From Dromiciops gliroides (lineage: Eukaryota; Chordata; Mammalia; Microbiotheria; Microbiotheriidae), in contig NC_057867.1 in NCBI RefSeq assembly GCF_019393635.1, positions 67,335,492 to 67,399,491 on the forward strand: a stretch of 64,000 nucleotides of DNA, read 5' to 3'. Under the pieces are notes generated by a model that was not told the origin of the DNA, made no database searches, and saw only the letters and a program-made list of their open reading frames with translations. Made by a program: the position numbers and the translations under genes. Shown piece after piece: positions 10,240-22,237 of this stretch. Numbering within the stretch: position 1 is the first letter of the stretch; every line of letters begins with the position of its first letter.

Positions 10240-11175
10240 AATCTAAGGTCCTTCCCCAGCTCTGACAGTCTAGTCCTTCTCATCCTTGCCATTCCATTCT
10301 TTTTGGTCCCTTCAAGACCTGACATTATCTTTTCTAAAGTACTTCCTAGCTCTAATATTCTGTGTTCTAAAGTTGATCTCTATCTAGCTGATATGTAGTC
10401 CAGGTTCTAAAGTCCCTCTCAGCTCTGATGTTCCATGTTCCAAGGTCTTTTATTGACTCTGACATTTTTATGTTCTAAGGTCCCTCTCAAACATTATATT
10501 TGCTGTTCTTCAGTCCCTTTCTACTCTAACACACTATGTTCTAGGGTCCCTTCCATCTCTAATCTATGTTCTATCGTCTCTCTCGGCCCTGCCATGTTAT
10601 GACTAAAGGTTCCTTCCAGCTCTGTCATTCCATATTCTAAGTTCCCTTTCCACTTCTAACATTCTTTGTGTAAAGTCATCTTCCAGCTCTAATGGTCAGC
10701 ATCCTAAAGTCACCTTCAGCTCTGCTGCTTTACATTCCAAGGTCCCTTGTAGTTCTAATATTTTCTATTTTAAGGTTCCTTTCAGCACATCTGACATTCT
10801 CTGTTCTAAGGACCCTTCCCACTCAACCATGTTATGTCCTATGGTCCCTCTCAGCCCTGATATTTGATGTTCTACCATTCATTTTAGTTCTGACGTTCTC
10901 TGTTCTAAGGTCCCTCTAAGCTCTAAAAGTCTGTTCTCTGTTCCCTCCCAGTGCTGACATTCTCTTTTTAAGGCCTTTTCCAACCAGGGATATTCTGGTA
11001 AATGTTAAACAACTGCCCCCCCCATCTACTTTAATTTGTATTATTGACATGATCTCCTCCATTTTCTTGTCTAGACGATCAAACAAGCCCCAGTGTGTGG
11101 TGTTTGCCAATTTGGAGGTGGAAATGCTCACCTGCTTCCGGCTCTAACATTCTACATTCTAAGGCCCCAACATTT
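10240..11175 (+). repeat. decayed minisatellite, ~34-bp unit
   Basis: About 20 imperfect units of the form 'ttctaaggtccctctcagct' + 'ctgacattctctg' follow one another. Spacing is mostly 33-36 bp and divergence is high. The unit equals the CR1/L3-like tail of the adjacent SINE. The array is interrupted by a hAT-like MITE at 10985-11130, after which 'ctctaacattctacattcta' resumes. Confidence 0.8.
10985..11130 (+). mobile_element. hAT-like MITE, copy 1 (3' truncated)
   Basis: Begins cagggatattctggtaaatg. It shares 'tgtctagacgatcaa' and 'tttgccaatttggaggtgga' with the other family members but lacks their final 'aaaatttaac' block. Confidence 0.65.
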
Positions 11176-11264
11176 TTCTTCACTACATCCAACTACTTGC
11201 CTAGCCTTTGGGACTCTACCTCCATACTATTTCTCCAGTTTCTTTCCCTCTTTCACAGCCTCTA

Positions 11265-11930
11265 CTGTAGTTCAGGCCTTCATCACCTTCACCTGGACTA
11301 CAATCACACCTTCCTAATTCATCTCCCTGCTCCTAGTCTCTCCCTTCTTCAAACCATCCTCCAAACGGCTGCCAAATGGATATTCCTATTCCTAAAACAT
11401 AGCTCTAGCCACATTACTCTCTCAGCCAACAATCTTATTGGTTTCCCAGTGCTTCTAGTAAGAAGTACAAAGTCCTCAGGCTGACATTGAAGGCTATCCA
11501 CAATTTCGTTCCCACTTACCTTTCCAGATTGATTCCTGATTACTTCCTTTCTTATACTCTATGTCCCAATCAAATTAACCTGTAAGGTAATTAACCTGCA
11601 ATCTGTACATGAAATTACATTTCTGTCTTCCATATCTTTATGCAGATGGTCCCCCATGTCTGGAATGCATTCCTTTCTCAACTCCTCTTAGAATCCCTAG
11701 CTTCTTTTGTTTGTTTGATTGTTTTTGCGGGGCAACGAGGGTTAAGTGACTTGCCCAAGGTCACACAGCTAGTAAGTGTCAAGTGTCTGAGGCTGGATTT
11801 GAACTTGGGTCCTTCTGAATCCAGGGCCGGTGCTTTATCCACTGCACCACCTAGCTGCCCCCTAGCTTCTTTTAAAATATAGTTCACCTTAGGTAACACA
11901 TCCCATAGGAGGCCTTGTCTAGAGGCAGTT
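11265..11930 (+). repeat. L2 LINE 3' region, split by a SINE
   Basis: 'tctccctgctcctagtctct', 'ctccaaacggctgccaaatg' and 'catgtctggaatgcattcct' are in sense order. It resumes after the SINE with 'atagttcaccttaggtaaca'. Confidence 0.7.
11709..11860 (-). mobile_element. tRNA-derived marsupial SINE
   Basis: T-rich tail, then 'gggttaagtgacttgcccaa' through to 'cacctagctgccc'. The TSD cctagcttctttt is at 11696-11708 and 11861-11873, within the L2 copy. Confidence 0.92.
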
Positions 11931-12165
11931 AGGTACCAGCATGGATACAGCTTAGAATCAGGAAGACCTGAGTTTAAATCCTGCCTCAGACACTTTCTAG
12001 CTGTATAATCCTGGGCAAGTCACTTAAGCCCTTCATGCCTCAGTTCTTCATCTGTACAATGGGAATAATAATAGCATCTACCTTGCAGGTTGTTTTGAGT
12101 CTTGAGTGAGATAATATTTGCAAAGTTCTTAGAGGGTGGGCCCTATGCTTTGTTAATATTAGGCA
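11931..12165 (+). repeat. CORE-SINE (MAR1-like), near full length
   Basis: 'aggcagttaggtaccagcat' head, 'aatcctgggcaagtcactta' middle and 'ttgcaggttgttttgagtct' core, ending near 'tttgttaatatta'. Confidence 0.75.
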
Positions 12166-12286
12166 GGCTTTTCCAAGGATACTTTCTAAATCTGTTATGG
12201 TCCATTTTATAGCACTGACATATTATATTAAGACTGGCATTGTATAGACATTAATTGCTTTAAACCTATTTTGCTCATTTATCTTT

Positions 12287-12435
12287 TTTTTTTTTTTTAG
12301 TGAGGCAATTGGGGTTAAGTAACTTGCCCAGGGTCACACAGCTAGTAAGTGTTAAATGTCTGAGGCCGGATTGAAACTCAGGTACTCCTGACTCCAGGGC
12401 TGGTGCTCTATCCACTGCGCCACCTAGCTGCCCCG
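12287..12435 (-). mobile_element. tRNA-derived marsupial SINE
   Basis: Poly-T, then 'gaggcaattggggttaagta' to 'gccacctagctgcccc'. The TSD ttgctcatttatcttt lies at 12271-12286 and 12436-12451. Confidence 0.92.
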
Positions 12436-12451
12436 TTGCTCATTTATCTTT

Positions 12452-13060
12452 GATTTCAGGTTGCCACTAAGTCTTTTAACAAAATCTAGCCTTCTCCATG
12501 ATATCTTTATGCTTGGAGTTTCTTGCCTGGAGGAGACTACAGTATTTATAAGCATTGTCTTCATTCACTGGAATCAAACTTGAAATCTTTAGTCTCTATT
12601 TTCATTTGGCACATATTAAGAGTTTGATAATTATCATAGAAAAATATTTTGGCTCAACTTGTGCTTCCATTATATTGAACTTCTGGCCATCATAGAGATA
12701 CCTAGAAAATTTCAAGGTTCTCTCTCTGATTTCTTTGCTTCTTAAGCTACTGTAGTAGAGGTTTTTTAGCTGATGTTGATTTTTTTTATCTTATTCTTTG
12801 TACTGCTTTGACTTTTTGTAAGACCTTAACTAGACTTTAGTTTTCAATTGCTGATCAAGGGAATAAAAAATTTCTGATCTACTTTTGAGATAAGCATGTT
12901 TCTTTTTTGTTATCTTTATTTGGGTGATAAGGCATTCGCATTTTCTACTTTGTATACCAACCAGTTACTGATGTAATCTTCCAATGCCTTTTCTTCAATC
13001 CTTCAATAGCTCCCTCGAGTCACTTCTGCCTTGGTGGTATTTGGCACCTGTCCTAAGAAA
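12452..13060. other. AT-rich unclassified segment
   Basis: The composition differs from its flanks (T-rich, SINE-poor) and no frame is open on either strand. It may be an old inserted element or pseudogene that I cannot name. Confidence 0.35.
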
Positions 13061-13794
<734 letters not shown>

Positions 13795-13945
13795 GAACCT
13801 CCTCATTTTACAGAGAAGGAAACTGAGGCCCAGAGAATTTGAGGGACTTGCCTAGAGTCACATAGGTAGTGAGTGATAGAGTCAGCATTCCAACCGATGT
13901 CTGCTCATGTCAAATCTAGCACTCCTTCTGTGACACCAACCTTGC
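13795..13945 (-). repeat. CORE-SINE
   Basis: 'acagagaaggaaactgaggc' and 'gagtcacataggtagtgagt' identify a reversed copy. Confidence 0.65.
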
Positions 13946-14774
13946 CTACCTCTAGCATTCTTTGAGATTTCCACCTTTCTCCTTATGCTACCTTCCTGAG
14001 ATATTACACTTGTTTATCTTTCCTTCTTGTGGTACCAAAACAAGGGAGTACCCTCTATGCCAAGCTGACCATTGCAAGGGATTTGAGTAGCACCAATCTG
14101 CCACCCTTTACTAGACCTCTATTTCTTTGACTCTTAGGAGTCATTACACTCGCTAGGGTACTTAGTCGATGGTATTGCCAGAGCCGAATTTACAAGTGTC
14201 TCTGTGTTTCTGACAGGTCTTTCCAACTACTGAATGGTCTCCAGACACACAAAATCCCTGCTGTACATTATCCTAGCTTGCATTCTATTACTTTGCTATT
14301 ACTAACTCTTCCCCCTCCTCCATAATGAATGATGCATTGGACTTTGATGGAGTTCTTTTTGTTGTTGTTATGCTCAGGCAATCTGAGTCACAAACTGGGA
14401 AGCCAGGTAGCAGGACAAAAGCTAAAAGGCCTAGTCCTTAGGCCAAGGGTTCAAGGCTATGTCAAGATTCACTGGGGGGAGTGCTAGGGAAAGAGTTACC
14501 ATGGCAGGGTCTCTGGTGAGTCGTAGGCTTTCAAATGTATCTGGAAATGGCTGCTCTGACAGCTGCCACAGGGTTTCTGTTCTCTTAAGCTCAGTCCCAC
14601 TCCAGCTGGTCAGCCTCACTGGATTTCCAGGGTCTCTGTTAGTCTTAGACTAGCATTGTGAGTATTGTGCAGCATGGAAACAATCTCTGAATGAATAGAA
14701 AGCCACAGAGGAAGACCTGAATCCCCTGGGATTGTCCCCTGTCTGTTGTCCTTTGCATGCTATCAGTTATTATT
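13946..14774. other. unclassified
   Basis: No repeats recognised. Only short overlapping frames on both strands near 14431-14653. Confidence 0.4.
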
Positions 14775-14955
14775 ACACAGGATTTGTAGCTTCAAGGGAT
14801 TTTGGAGGCTACCTATCAAAATAGTTTCATTTTTAAAGATAAGGAAAACCAAGTCCTAGAGAAATAAAGGACTTACCCCAAATCCTTTGCTAATAAGAAG
14901 CAAAGCTGTTGTGCAGAATCCCAAATCCTCTGATTGCAAACTCAGTCCATAATGG
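14775..14955 (-). repeat. CORE-SINE, decayed
   Basis: 'tttaaagataaggaaaacca' and 'acttaccccaaatcctttgc' are all that remain clear. Confidence 0.45.
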
Positions 14956-15325
14956 ACTCAGCCCTTACAAAATGTTCCCCCCTCCTCCCACCCATTCCCA
15001 ATTTTTGGACTAACATCCAGTTGAACACATGTGATCATGTGAGTAAATAGGGTAATTGTTTAAACAGGCAGAAACGTGACCTGCAGGGTGTGGCTCCTCT
15101 TGTACTTTGAGAGCCCCTGCATTCACACACAGCTATATTGTTTCTGGTGCCCTGAATGTGAGGATTGTTTTACTTTGTTCCCAAGTAAATTCAGTGGAGA
15201 GGAAACAAAATTAGCCACAAATTGAATGTGGTGAGTCAGCACTGGATCATTTGGATTTTATGAGAAAAACAGACCATATGAGACTTTTTTTAAGCTTGAG
15301 GAAGGGTAGCAATGGAATGATTGAA
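14956..15325. other. unclassified
   Basis: Nothing recognised before the HAL1 target site. Confidence 0.4.
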
Positions 15326-15339
15326 AACACCTTTCTTTG

Positions 15340-16733
15340 GGGGGGGTGATAGAAGGGAGGGAAGATTAGGGCAGGGGGCAGTCAGAAGCAAAACACTTAA
15401 GAAGGGACAGGGTGAAAGAAGATAGAAAATAGAGTAAATGTCATGGGGAGGGAATAGGATCGAAGGAAATACAGTTAGCAATAGTAACTGTGAAAAAAAT
15501 TTGAAGCAAGTTTGTCTGACAGGCCTCATTTCTCAAACATAGAGAACTGAATCAAATTTATTAAAATAAAAGTCATTCCCCAATTGATAAATGATTAAAA
15601 GATATGAAGTTTTCAAATGAAATAATCAAAGCTAACTATAGCCATATAAAAACGCTTTAATTCACTATTGATTGGAGAGATGCAGGTCAAAACAATTCTA
15701 GGGTACTACCTCATACCTATTGGATTGGATAATAGGACAGCAGAGGAAAATGAGAAATGTTGTAGGGGATATGGGGAAAATAAGACATTAATGCAATCTT
15801 GGTGAAGTTGTAAACTGATTCAAACATTCTGTAGAGCAATTTGGAACTATGGCCAAAGGGCTATAAAACATGCATACTCAAGGGGCAACTAGGTGGTGCA
15901 GTGGATAGAGCACCAGCCCTGGATTCAGGAGGACCTGAGTTCAAATCTGGCCTCAGACACTTAACACTTACTAGCTGTGTGACCCTGGGCAAGTCACTTA
16001 ACCCCAGTTGCCTCACCAAAAAAATAAACTAAAAAAAAACATGCATACTCTGACCTAGTGATACCACTACTAGGTCAGTATCCAAAAAGAGATTTAAAAC
16101 AAAAAGTTAAAGGACTTATACATACAAAAAATATTTATGGCAACCCTTTTATGGTGCAAAGAATTTGAAAGTGAGGAGAGGCCCATCAATTGGGGAACGG
16201 TTGAACAAACTGTCGGATGATATTGTGATAGAACACTATTGTGCTGTAAGAAATGATGAACAGGATGCTCTGAGAAAAACCTGGAAAGACTTACATGAGC
16301 TGATGCAAAGTGAGATGTACTGTATATAAAGTAACAGCAATACTGCAAGATGATCAGCTGTGAATGACTTGGCTATTCTCCACAGTGCAATGATCCAAGA
16401 CAACTTCGAAGGACTTATGAAAAATGCAATCCATCTGCAGAGAAAGAACTGATGGTGTCTGAATACAGACTGAAGCACAATTTTTTTAGTTCCTTTTTCT
16501 TATTTTTTTTTGTCTTTTCTGTCACAACCTGACTAATGTGGAAATGTTTTGCATGACTGCATATTTATAACTTATACTGAATTGCTTTTGTTCTTAAGGG
16601 GGGTGGGGAGGGAGGGAGGGAAGAAGAGAATTTGGAACACAAAATTTTAAAAATCAACGTTAAAATTGTTTTTACAGGTAATTTGGGAAAAAATAAAATT
16701 CTAAATTCTAAAAACAACAACAACAACAACAAC
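15340..16733 (+). mobile_element. HAL1 (half-L1), 5'-truncated copy
   Basis: It matches 26085-27430 closely: GA-rich linker, then the non-coding relic of an ORF2 C-terminal region and the 3' UTR ('cagactgaagcacaattttt'), ending in an AATAAA-type tail grown into an AAC microsatellite (16713-16736). The TSD is aacacctttctttg at 15326-15339 and aacaccttactttg at 16734-16747, one mismatch. A SINE sits inside it. Confidence 0.82.
15880..16035 (+). mobile_element. tRNA-derived marsupial SINE
   Basis: Head 'ggggcaactaggtggtgcag'. The 15-bp TSD aaaacatgcatactc is at 15865-15879 and 16036-16050, inside the HAL1 copy. Confidence 0.93.
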
Positions 16734-16775
16734 AACACCTTACTTTGATAACCACTTAAGAGACAACTGTTTCTA

Positions 16776-17180
16776 AGATATGAGAGGCAGTGTGATATAA
16801 TGGCAAGCATTAGATGGTCAGTCAAAGGGCCTGAGTTTTAATTCAAGTACTATCACTTATTAGCTGTAGGGCCTTGGCAGGGCTGTGCGGGCAAATGTTT
16901 AACAAACAGCTCTCTGGGAAAAATAGTATGCTTAACTGACTTTTAACTTTAGTCAGCATTATTAACATTTTCACCATCACTTTCCCAAGTCTAGACAATC
17001 AATAAAACAATAAATCAAGACCTGATTTGTAGTGAATCGTGGAGGTGTAAATGCTAATGTTCACAGTGAAAATTTAACAACCAGCTGGCAGAAAGATAGT
17101 TGTAGTTGGTACATCATTAGACCTTGGGCAAGTCATTGCCCTTCTCTGGGCCCCAGCTTTCTTCTCTGTAAAATTTAAAG
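16776..17180 (+). repeat. CORE-SINE split by a MITE
   Basis: 'gaggcagtgtgatataatgg' and 'ttattagctgtagggccttg' continue after the MITE as 'ccttgggcaagtcattgccc' and 'cttctctgtaaaatttaaag'. The join is exact apart from the 8-bp duplication. Confidence 0.75.
16878..17119 (+). mobile_element. hAT-like MITE, copy 2, with 8-bp TSD
   Basis: Starts cagggctgtgcgggcaaatg, carries 'caataaaacaataaatcaag' and 'gtgaaaatttaacaaccagc', and ends 'ggtacatcatta'. The flanks are ggccttgg (16870-16877) and gaccttgg (17120-17127). An 8-bp TSD with CAGGG-type ends is the hAT superfamily signature. Confidence 0.75.
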
Positions 17181-17184
17181 GGTG

Positions 17185-17700
17185 GGCCTAGATTGATTAA
17201 TGAATCAATTAAGCTCCCACTATGTTCCAGGTGCTGTGTGTGGTGCTAGGGATTAATTGATATCTGTCCTTCATTCTTGAAGAGGACCATGACATCAGGG
17301 TGATGTCATGATTTGGAGTGAATTGGATTTTAGTGAGGGAGGGCTGTGCGAGGTCACCAACCTCACTCTGCTCCAGAGCCATCTGGGTCCAGTGGCAAGA
17401 TATGTATCAGGACAACTGGAGATAACTCTAGATATTCAAGGCAATTGAGGTTAAGTGAGTTGCTCAGGATCATACAGCTAGTAAGTGTCTGAGGTAAGAT
17501 TTGAACTAAAGTCCAGGGCTAGTTCTTTATCCACTGCACCACCTAGCTGCCCTGGTGCTAGGGATGCAAATGTAAAATGGAGGGTATCACTCACCTCAAG
17601 GAGCTTATGCCCTACTGAGCGACACACACATATACATACCCACATTCTTGAAACCTGTGCCAAGTTCTGGGATTCAAATATAGGTTTAGCAATAGACTAT
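17185..17700 (-). repeat. L2 LINE 3' end, antisense, split by a SINE
   Basis: 'aagctcccactatgttccag' to 'gtgctagggat', then after the SINE 'gcaaatgtaaaatggagg' and 'tcaaggagcttatgccctac'. Confidence 0.65.
17254..17552 (-). mobile_element. composite SINE: tRNA head plus long body
   Basis: 299 bp. In sense (minus) order it has the usual tRNA-derived head ending at 17552, then an added body ('ccagatggctctggagcaga' sense) and a 3' end 'gtcctcttcaagaatgaagg'. The 13-bp TSD tggtgctagggat is at 17241-17253 and 17553-17565. Confidence 0.85.
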
Positions 17701-18726
17701 ATATTTATTGTCTGAGCCTAAATAAGAGAGGAAAGGCTTATCACTAGACTGGCTACAGGGTGATGAGCTTTTTTTTTTTTAACCAGAAAGACTAATGATT
17801 AAGTCCCAGTAATTGTGACCCACGTTAAAGAGTATCCGCATAGATGAAATTCAAGAAGAAGAAGAAGAAGATGATGATGATGATGACTGCCATCTCAAAC
17901 TCATGCTTCATTATGCCTGATCATATCCCAGAATCCTTCCTGGTGGCATGGGCTTTGGCTAGGGGGAGGGATGTAGTGCAGAGGATTACTGTTATTAGTA
18001 AAACATTCATATAACATACTTTAATCTGATGGTCTGATCTGTGTTATGGATGGGGCTCTCAAACATAGTCTGAGACAGTTATGTGTCAAACATGTAACTT
18101 CTATTATCTCAGGAAGTCTTATCATCACAGACTTAGCTCTTTTCCTCTACCTACTCCTGTCCTTTCTCTCCCCCTCCCCCCACAACCCCTAGCCAACAGG
18201 AAGGAACCCATTGCACATAAGATACCTAGAGGGAGAAACAAAGATTCAACATAAGCTCCCTCGGATTTCTTCCCATAGATCAGCAACACAGTGAACCATA
18301 CAGAGGCATGCCCACATCCAGGAAGTCTTATGGGGATCCTGACAGTGCAGCCACTCTCTAAAGGCTTACTTGGTTGTGAGTTTCTCTTCACAAGTACTTA
18401 AATATGACACAAAGCTCCACAATAGCAGCCAGTCTATTACTTGCCAGCAATAGGCTCCAGTCTTCCTCTTCCTTAAATCTCTTTACCATTCCTAGATGCT
18501 CATGTGGGCAGTGTACCAGTGCACTACCACTGACCACAGTGCTGACACTTTGCCTTTTCTTTGTATCTTGGCTACAACTTGACTTGTTTACAACCTCCTT
18601 GAAGGGCCCTAGAACAGTGGCAAGGACAGAATATGTATATGCTCCCTCTGTCTCTTTCACATAATACTGTAATATTTCATATTTACTATAATAATGATCA
18701 TAATATCCTAGTTAATTAGTGGAATA
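17701..18726. other. unclassified with a trinucleotide run
   Basis: An (AAG)n then (ATG)n run lies at 17853-17886. The 18.1-18.7 kb stretch has overlapping frames of 86-90 codons on both strands without known motifs. Confidence 0.45.
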
Positions 18727-19090
18727 ACAGAATCTGAGAGCTGGAAGGGACCTCAGCAGCCATCTAGTCCAACCCATGCCCAAAAGAAATGTCTGCCAAA
18801 CCTACTTGACAAATGGTTGTCTAGCTTCTACTATTTATTGAAGTAGGCCATTTTACTTTTGGATAGCTCTCATTATTAAGGAGTTTTTCCCATTGGCAAG
18901 CCTAAATAAGCCTCTTTATAACTCCCAACTATTGCTCCTAGTTCTACCCTCTAGGGTCAAATAGAACAAACCAAATCCCTCTTCCACATGACCACCCTTC
19001 AAATACTTGAAGACAGCGCTACGTTACCTTCCTTGGGACTTCTCTTGTTCAATCTAAACATACTCAGTTCTTTCAGCCAATCTTTGTCCA
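18727..19090 (-). repeat. CR1/L3 LINE 3' end, antisense
   Basis: 'gagagctggaagggacctca', 'catctagtccaacccatgcc' and 'ttgaagacagcgctacgtta' match the 2730-3085 copy and the reversed CR1/L3 3' region. Confidence 0.65.
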
Positions 19091-19294
19091 AGTCCTTGAT
19101 CTTTTTCTTGGGGGCAGGGAGGGGGTCTGGACCTGTGATTTCATCTGTGTGGGGAATACCCTGGAATGAAAACACTGTCTACTGATGCATCTCAGCAACT
19201 TATCTGTAATTTATGGTCTTAGAGAACAGATAAGACTAAGAAGTTAAGAGACCTCCCCATTATCACACAGCTAGTATAGGTCAGAGGAAGGACT
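19091..19294 (-). repeat. decayed CORE-SINE
   Basis: 'ccattatcacacagctagta' near 19260 is the only clear block. Upstream is unclassified. Confidence 0.4.
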
Positions 19295-19490
19295 TGAATC
19301 AATCAATCAACACAAATTTATTGAGTGCCTACCATATGCCAACCACTGTGCTAGGCACCAGGAATACAAAGACAAAAGTACAACAGTATCTGTCCTTGAA
19401 GAGTTTACAAGATATCCAAGACAGACAACATGAACATATACAAAGAAAAGAAATGGGTACTGGATCTCTGATTTCAGAAATATAGGAAAT
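19295..19490 (-). repeat. L2 LINE 3' end, antisense
   Basis: An 'aatcaatcaatcaac' start, then 'tttattgagtgcctaccata' and 'gtccttgaagagtttacaag'. Confidence 0.7.
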
Positions 19491-19524
19491 TCATATGGGG
19501 AAATTTCCTCTACCAATGCAGGTC

Positions 19525-19650
19525 AGCTCCTTCTCTGCAAATTATGGTCTCAGACTGTTGTCTAGAGCCCTGACAGGTGAAGCGATTTGCCCCAAATCAC
19601 ATAGCCAATATGTGTCAGAAGTGAGACTTAAACCCATATATGTCTTCCGG
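19525..19650 (-). repeat. CORE-SINE
   Basis: 'gatttgccccaaatcacata' and 'gagacttaaacccatatatg'. Confidence 0.5.
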
Positions 19651-19717
19651 CCCCTAAGGCCAGCTGTCATTATTATCCCAGATAATATATGCAAAATATA
19701 TTCAAAATAGATACAAG

Positions 19718-19931
19718 CAGGGATATGTTGGAGTCCCAATTGTCAAATTTTCAGTGTGAGCATTTACACCTTGGAATTGGAAAACACTATCAATTAGGCC
19801 TTGATTGTTTTGTTGAGTGCCTAGAGTTAAGAAAGTGGTGGAGATAATGTTAATAATACAGATTCAACTTAAAGTATGCCATCTTTCTCCCCGGAGAGCT
19901 GATAATTAAATATTTCCTAATGTACTACTAG
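19718..19931 (-). mobile_element. hAT-like MITE, copy 3 (reverse)
   Basis: Starts cagggatatgttggagtccc. It contains 'aattgtcaaattttcagtgt', the reverse of the family's 3' block, and ends near 'atttcctaatgtactactag'. This is the only reverse copy of the six. Confidence 0.65.
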
Positions 19932-22237
19932 AAACAAATGGAACACGACATTTTCTCCAGTCCTTATGACCTCTCAAACCTCTCCAAAATATGAATTATG
20001 CACAAGAGGTAAAGCAATTTCATCTGTCTCCATGGCCAAGGATACCAAGAACCATAACAAAGAAACAATTCAATGAACTAACATCAGAAATGGCTGTTAG
20101 GCTCCCCAAATCTAATGTATTCACTCAGCACTCATCCCTGACTACTAACCAAGCTCAGGCAGCAGGGCTGCACAAGCTTCTCCATTCTACCCTTAGAACT
20201 TCTGAACCCAAAAAACAAAGTACCAACTGAAAGAATCCATATATTACCCGCAGGGTGGGGGTGGGGGAGGGAAGAACTGTATCCTATAAACTCTAAGACA
20301 CATAGTGGTGAAATTTAACAATTCCATTGAAAAACAACAAATTCTGCAAGAAACCAGAAGAAAAACCTTAAAATATAGAGGAAAGAAAATTTAATAACAT
20401 TAGAAACAAGGGAATGAAATAATGTCTTATGAGGAGCAAAGGAGCTTGAGATATACTCAAGGTAACATATCCTGCAAATCTGAGCCTAAGTACAAGTGAA
20501 AAAAATGAATGTTCAATAAAAAAGAAGCATTGGAAACATTTCTAGAATGCTTCCAGGAAAAATAGACTGGAAGAAATTATTTGCTTCTCAAACATCCCAG
20601 ACAACAGCAATACTAGAAGGGCAAAGAAATACAGTGACCAAGGACAACAACAAAAGAGATTTCTTTCTAATTGTACCCAAAGAGGCAAGAGTGAAAAAAG
20701 AAGTCAAATGGAAATGATGGTGTAGAAACAGGCCCCAAACATCATGGATTAAACCTCACAACACCCTGCCTACCAGCATCAATGTCTTTTGTGGAACTAA
20801 ATTACAGAATGGAAGAGTGCATAAAAGGGAAATGGGAGGAAGAAGATAGAGGGGAATACGTGATGTACTCTAATCAAATCAAAGGTTAACAATGAAGAGA
20901 AAATAACTTCTGTAGTCTCTTTACAAGAAGAGAACCTACAAGAGAATAGGTGAAGAGGCAAAGGGAGGGATTAAAATGGGGAAATTTTGTTTCAGTGGTG
21001 TGAGGGGGGTACCACAGATGAATGTTCCTATAGAAGAAGAGTGGTATTATATAAAGGGAGATGGAGACCTTACAATGGATGTAATTTTCTAGGATTTGAT
21101 GCTATACCCCCATTCTGCCTCAGGAGAAGAGAAAATAGCTCTTGGGGATAAGTGACACCCAGAGAGTGGGAGGGCATGGACTCAGGGAGGTGATTTCACA
21201 CCAAATGGGGAAAAATGACTATAGGGAAGATAATGGCTTTCCCTATCAGAGATATAGGAAAATTCCTACCATAGGGCAATATCGTTACAAGATATACTAG
21301 AAAACAAAGACATACACAGAATGAAAATGAGGGGCTAGAAAAAAAGGTACTACATATCAGGAAAACAAAAAGAAGCAAGCATTGCAATCATCCTACTAAA
21401 CAAAGCAAAACAAACATTGATAAAATAAAAAGAGAATAGGGAAATGACATGCTGAAAAGAACCAAAGATAACAAACTGACATCAATATTAAATTTGTGTG
21501 CTCCAAATGCCTTACCACCTAAATTTATAAAGGAAAAAACTGAACTCAATGAAGACATAGGAGCAGGAGATTCCAATGTTCCCTTTCTAGTTTTGGGTGA
21601 GTTTATCAGAAAAATAAACAAGAGAAAATACAAAATTGAAGAAAGTGCTGGAGAAATTAGAGCTAAAAGACTTATGGCATCCTTTAAATGGACCTGCTAA
21701 AGAATATATGTATTTCTCAGCAATACATGGAACTTTTACAAAAATTGTTGATGTATTAGGGAACAGAGATATTAAAAATAAATACAAAAAGGCAAAAATA
21801 GTAAACACAACTTTTACAAACCATACAGCAATAAAAATAGTAATAAATTCAGGGAGCACAAACAAAAAAGACAAACCCAAATAGAGACTCAACCATGAAA
21901 TCTTAAATAACAAATGAGCCAAAGAATAAATAATAAAAAAAAAATGGAGAGGGGTTTCCGGTTAAACACTGGCAATCAGTAGGGACCAGGACAATCAGTG
22001 TTTCGCCTTAGAGGTGGTTCAGGCAATCCCGGGGGCGAAACTGGCATTTGAGTTTTTTAGCGTCCTGCTCTTCTAACAATAGGGGAACAAGTTCTTTTCT
22101 CGGTTTGCGAGTCAAGATGGGTACAAGAATCTCGCACGTACGTCTATGAATGGAGCAGTCAGGAAGCCTGGGGATCAGATCTCACTGTCTCGTGCCCCTA
22201 AGTGGTGCCAGATCTGAACTGCTGCCAAGAGTTCACC

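Noticed and set aside
15841-16032. Recurring small frame encoding GGAVDRAPALDSGGPEFKS-like peptides
   Set aside because: The same peptide appears at 935, 25969, 27867, 58995 and 62982. It is the translated tRNA-derived SINE, not a protein family.
22202-22237. Upstream in-frame Met extending HMGB3 by 12 residues
   Set aside because: The added residues are not part of any HMGB protein. The Met at 22238 matches the conserved family start.
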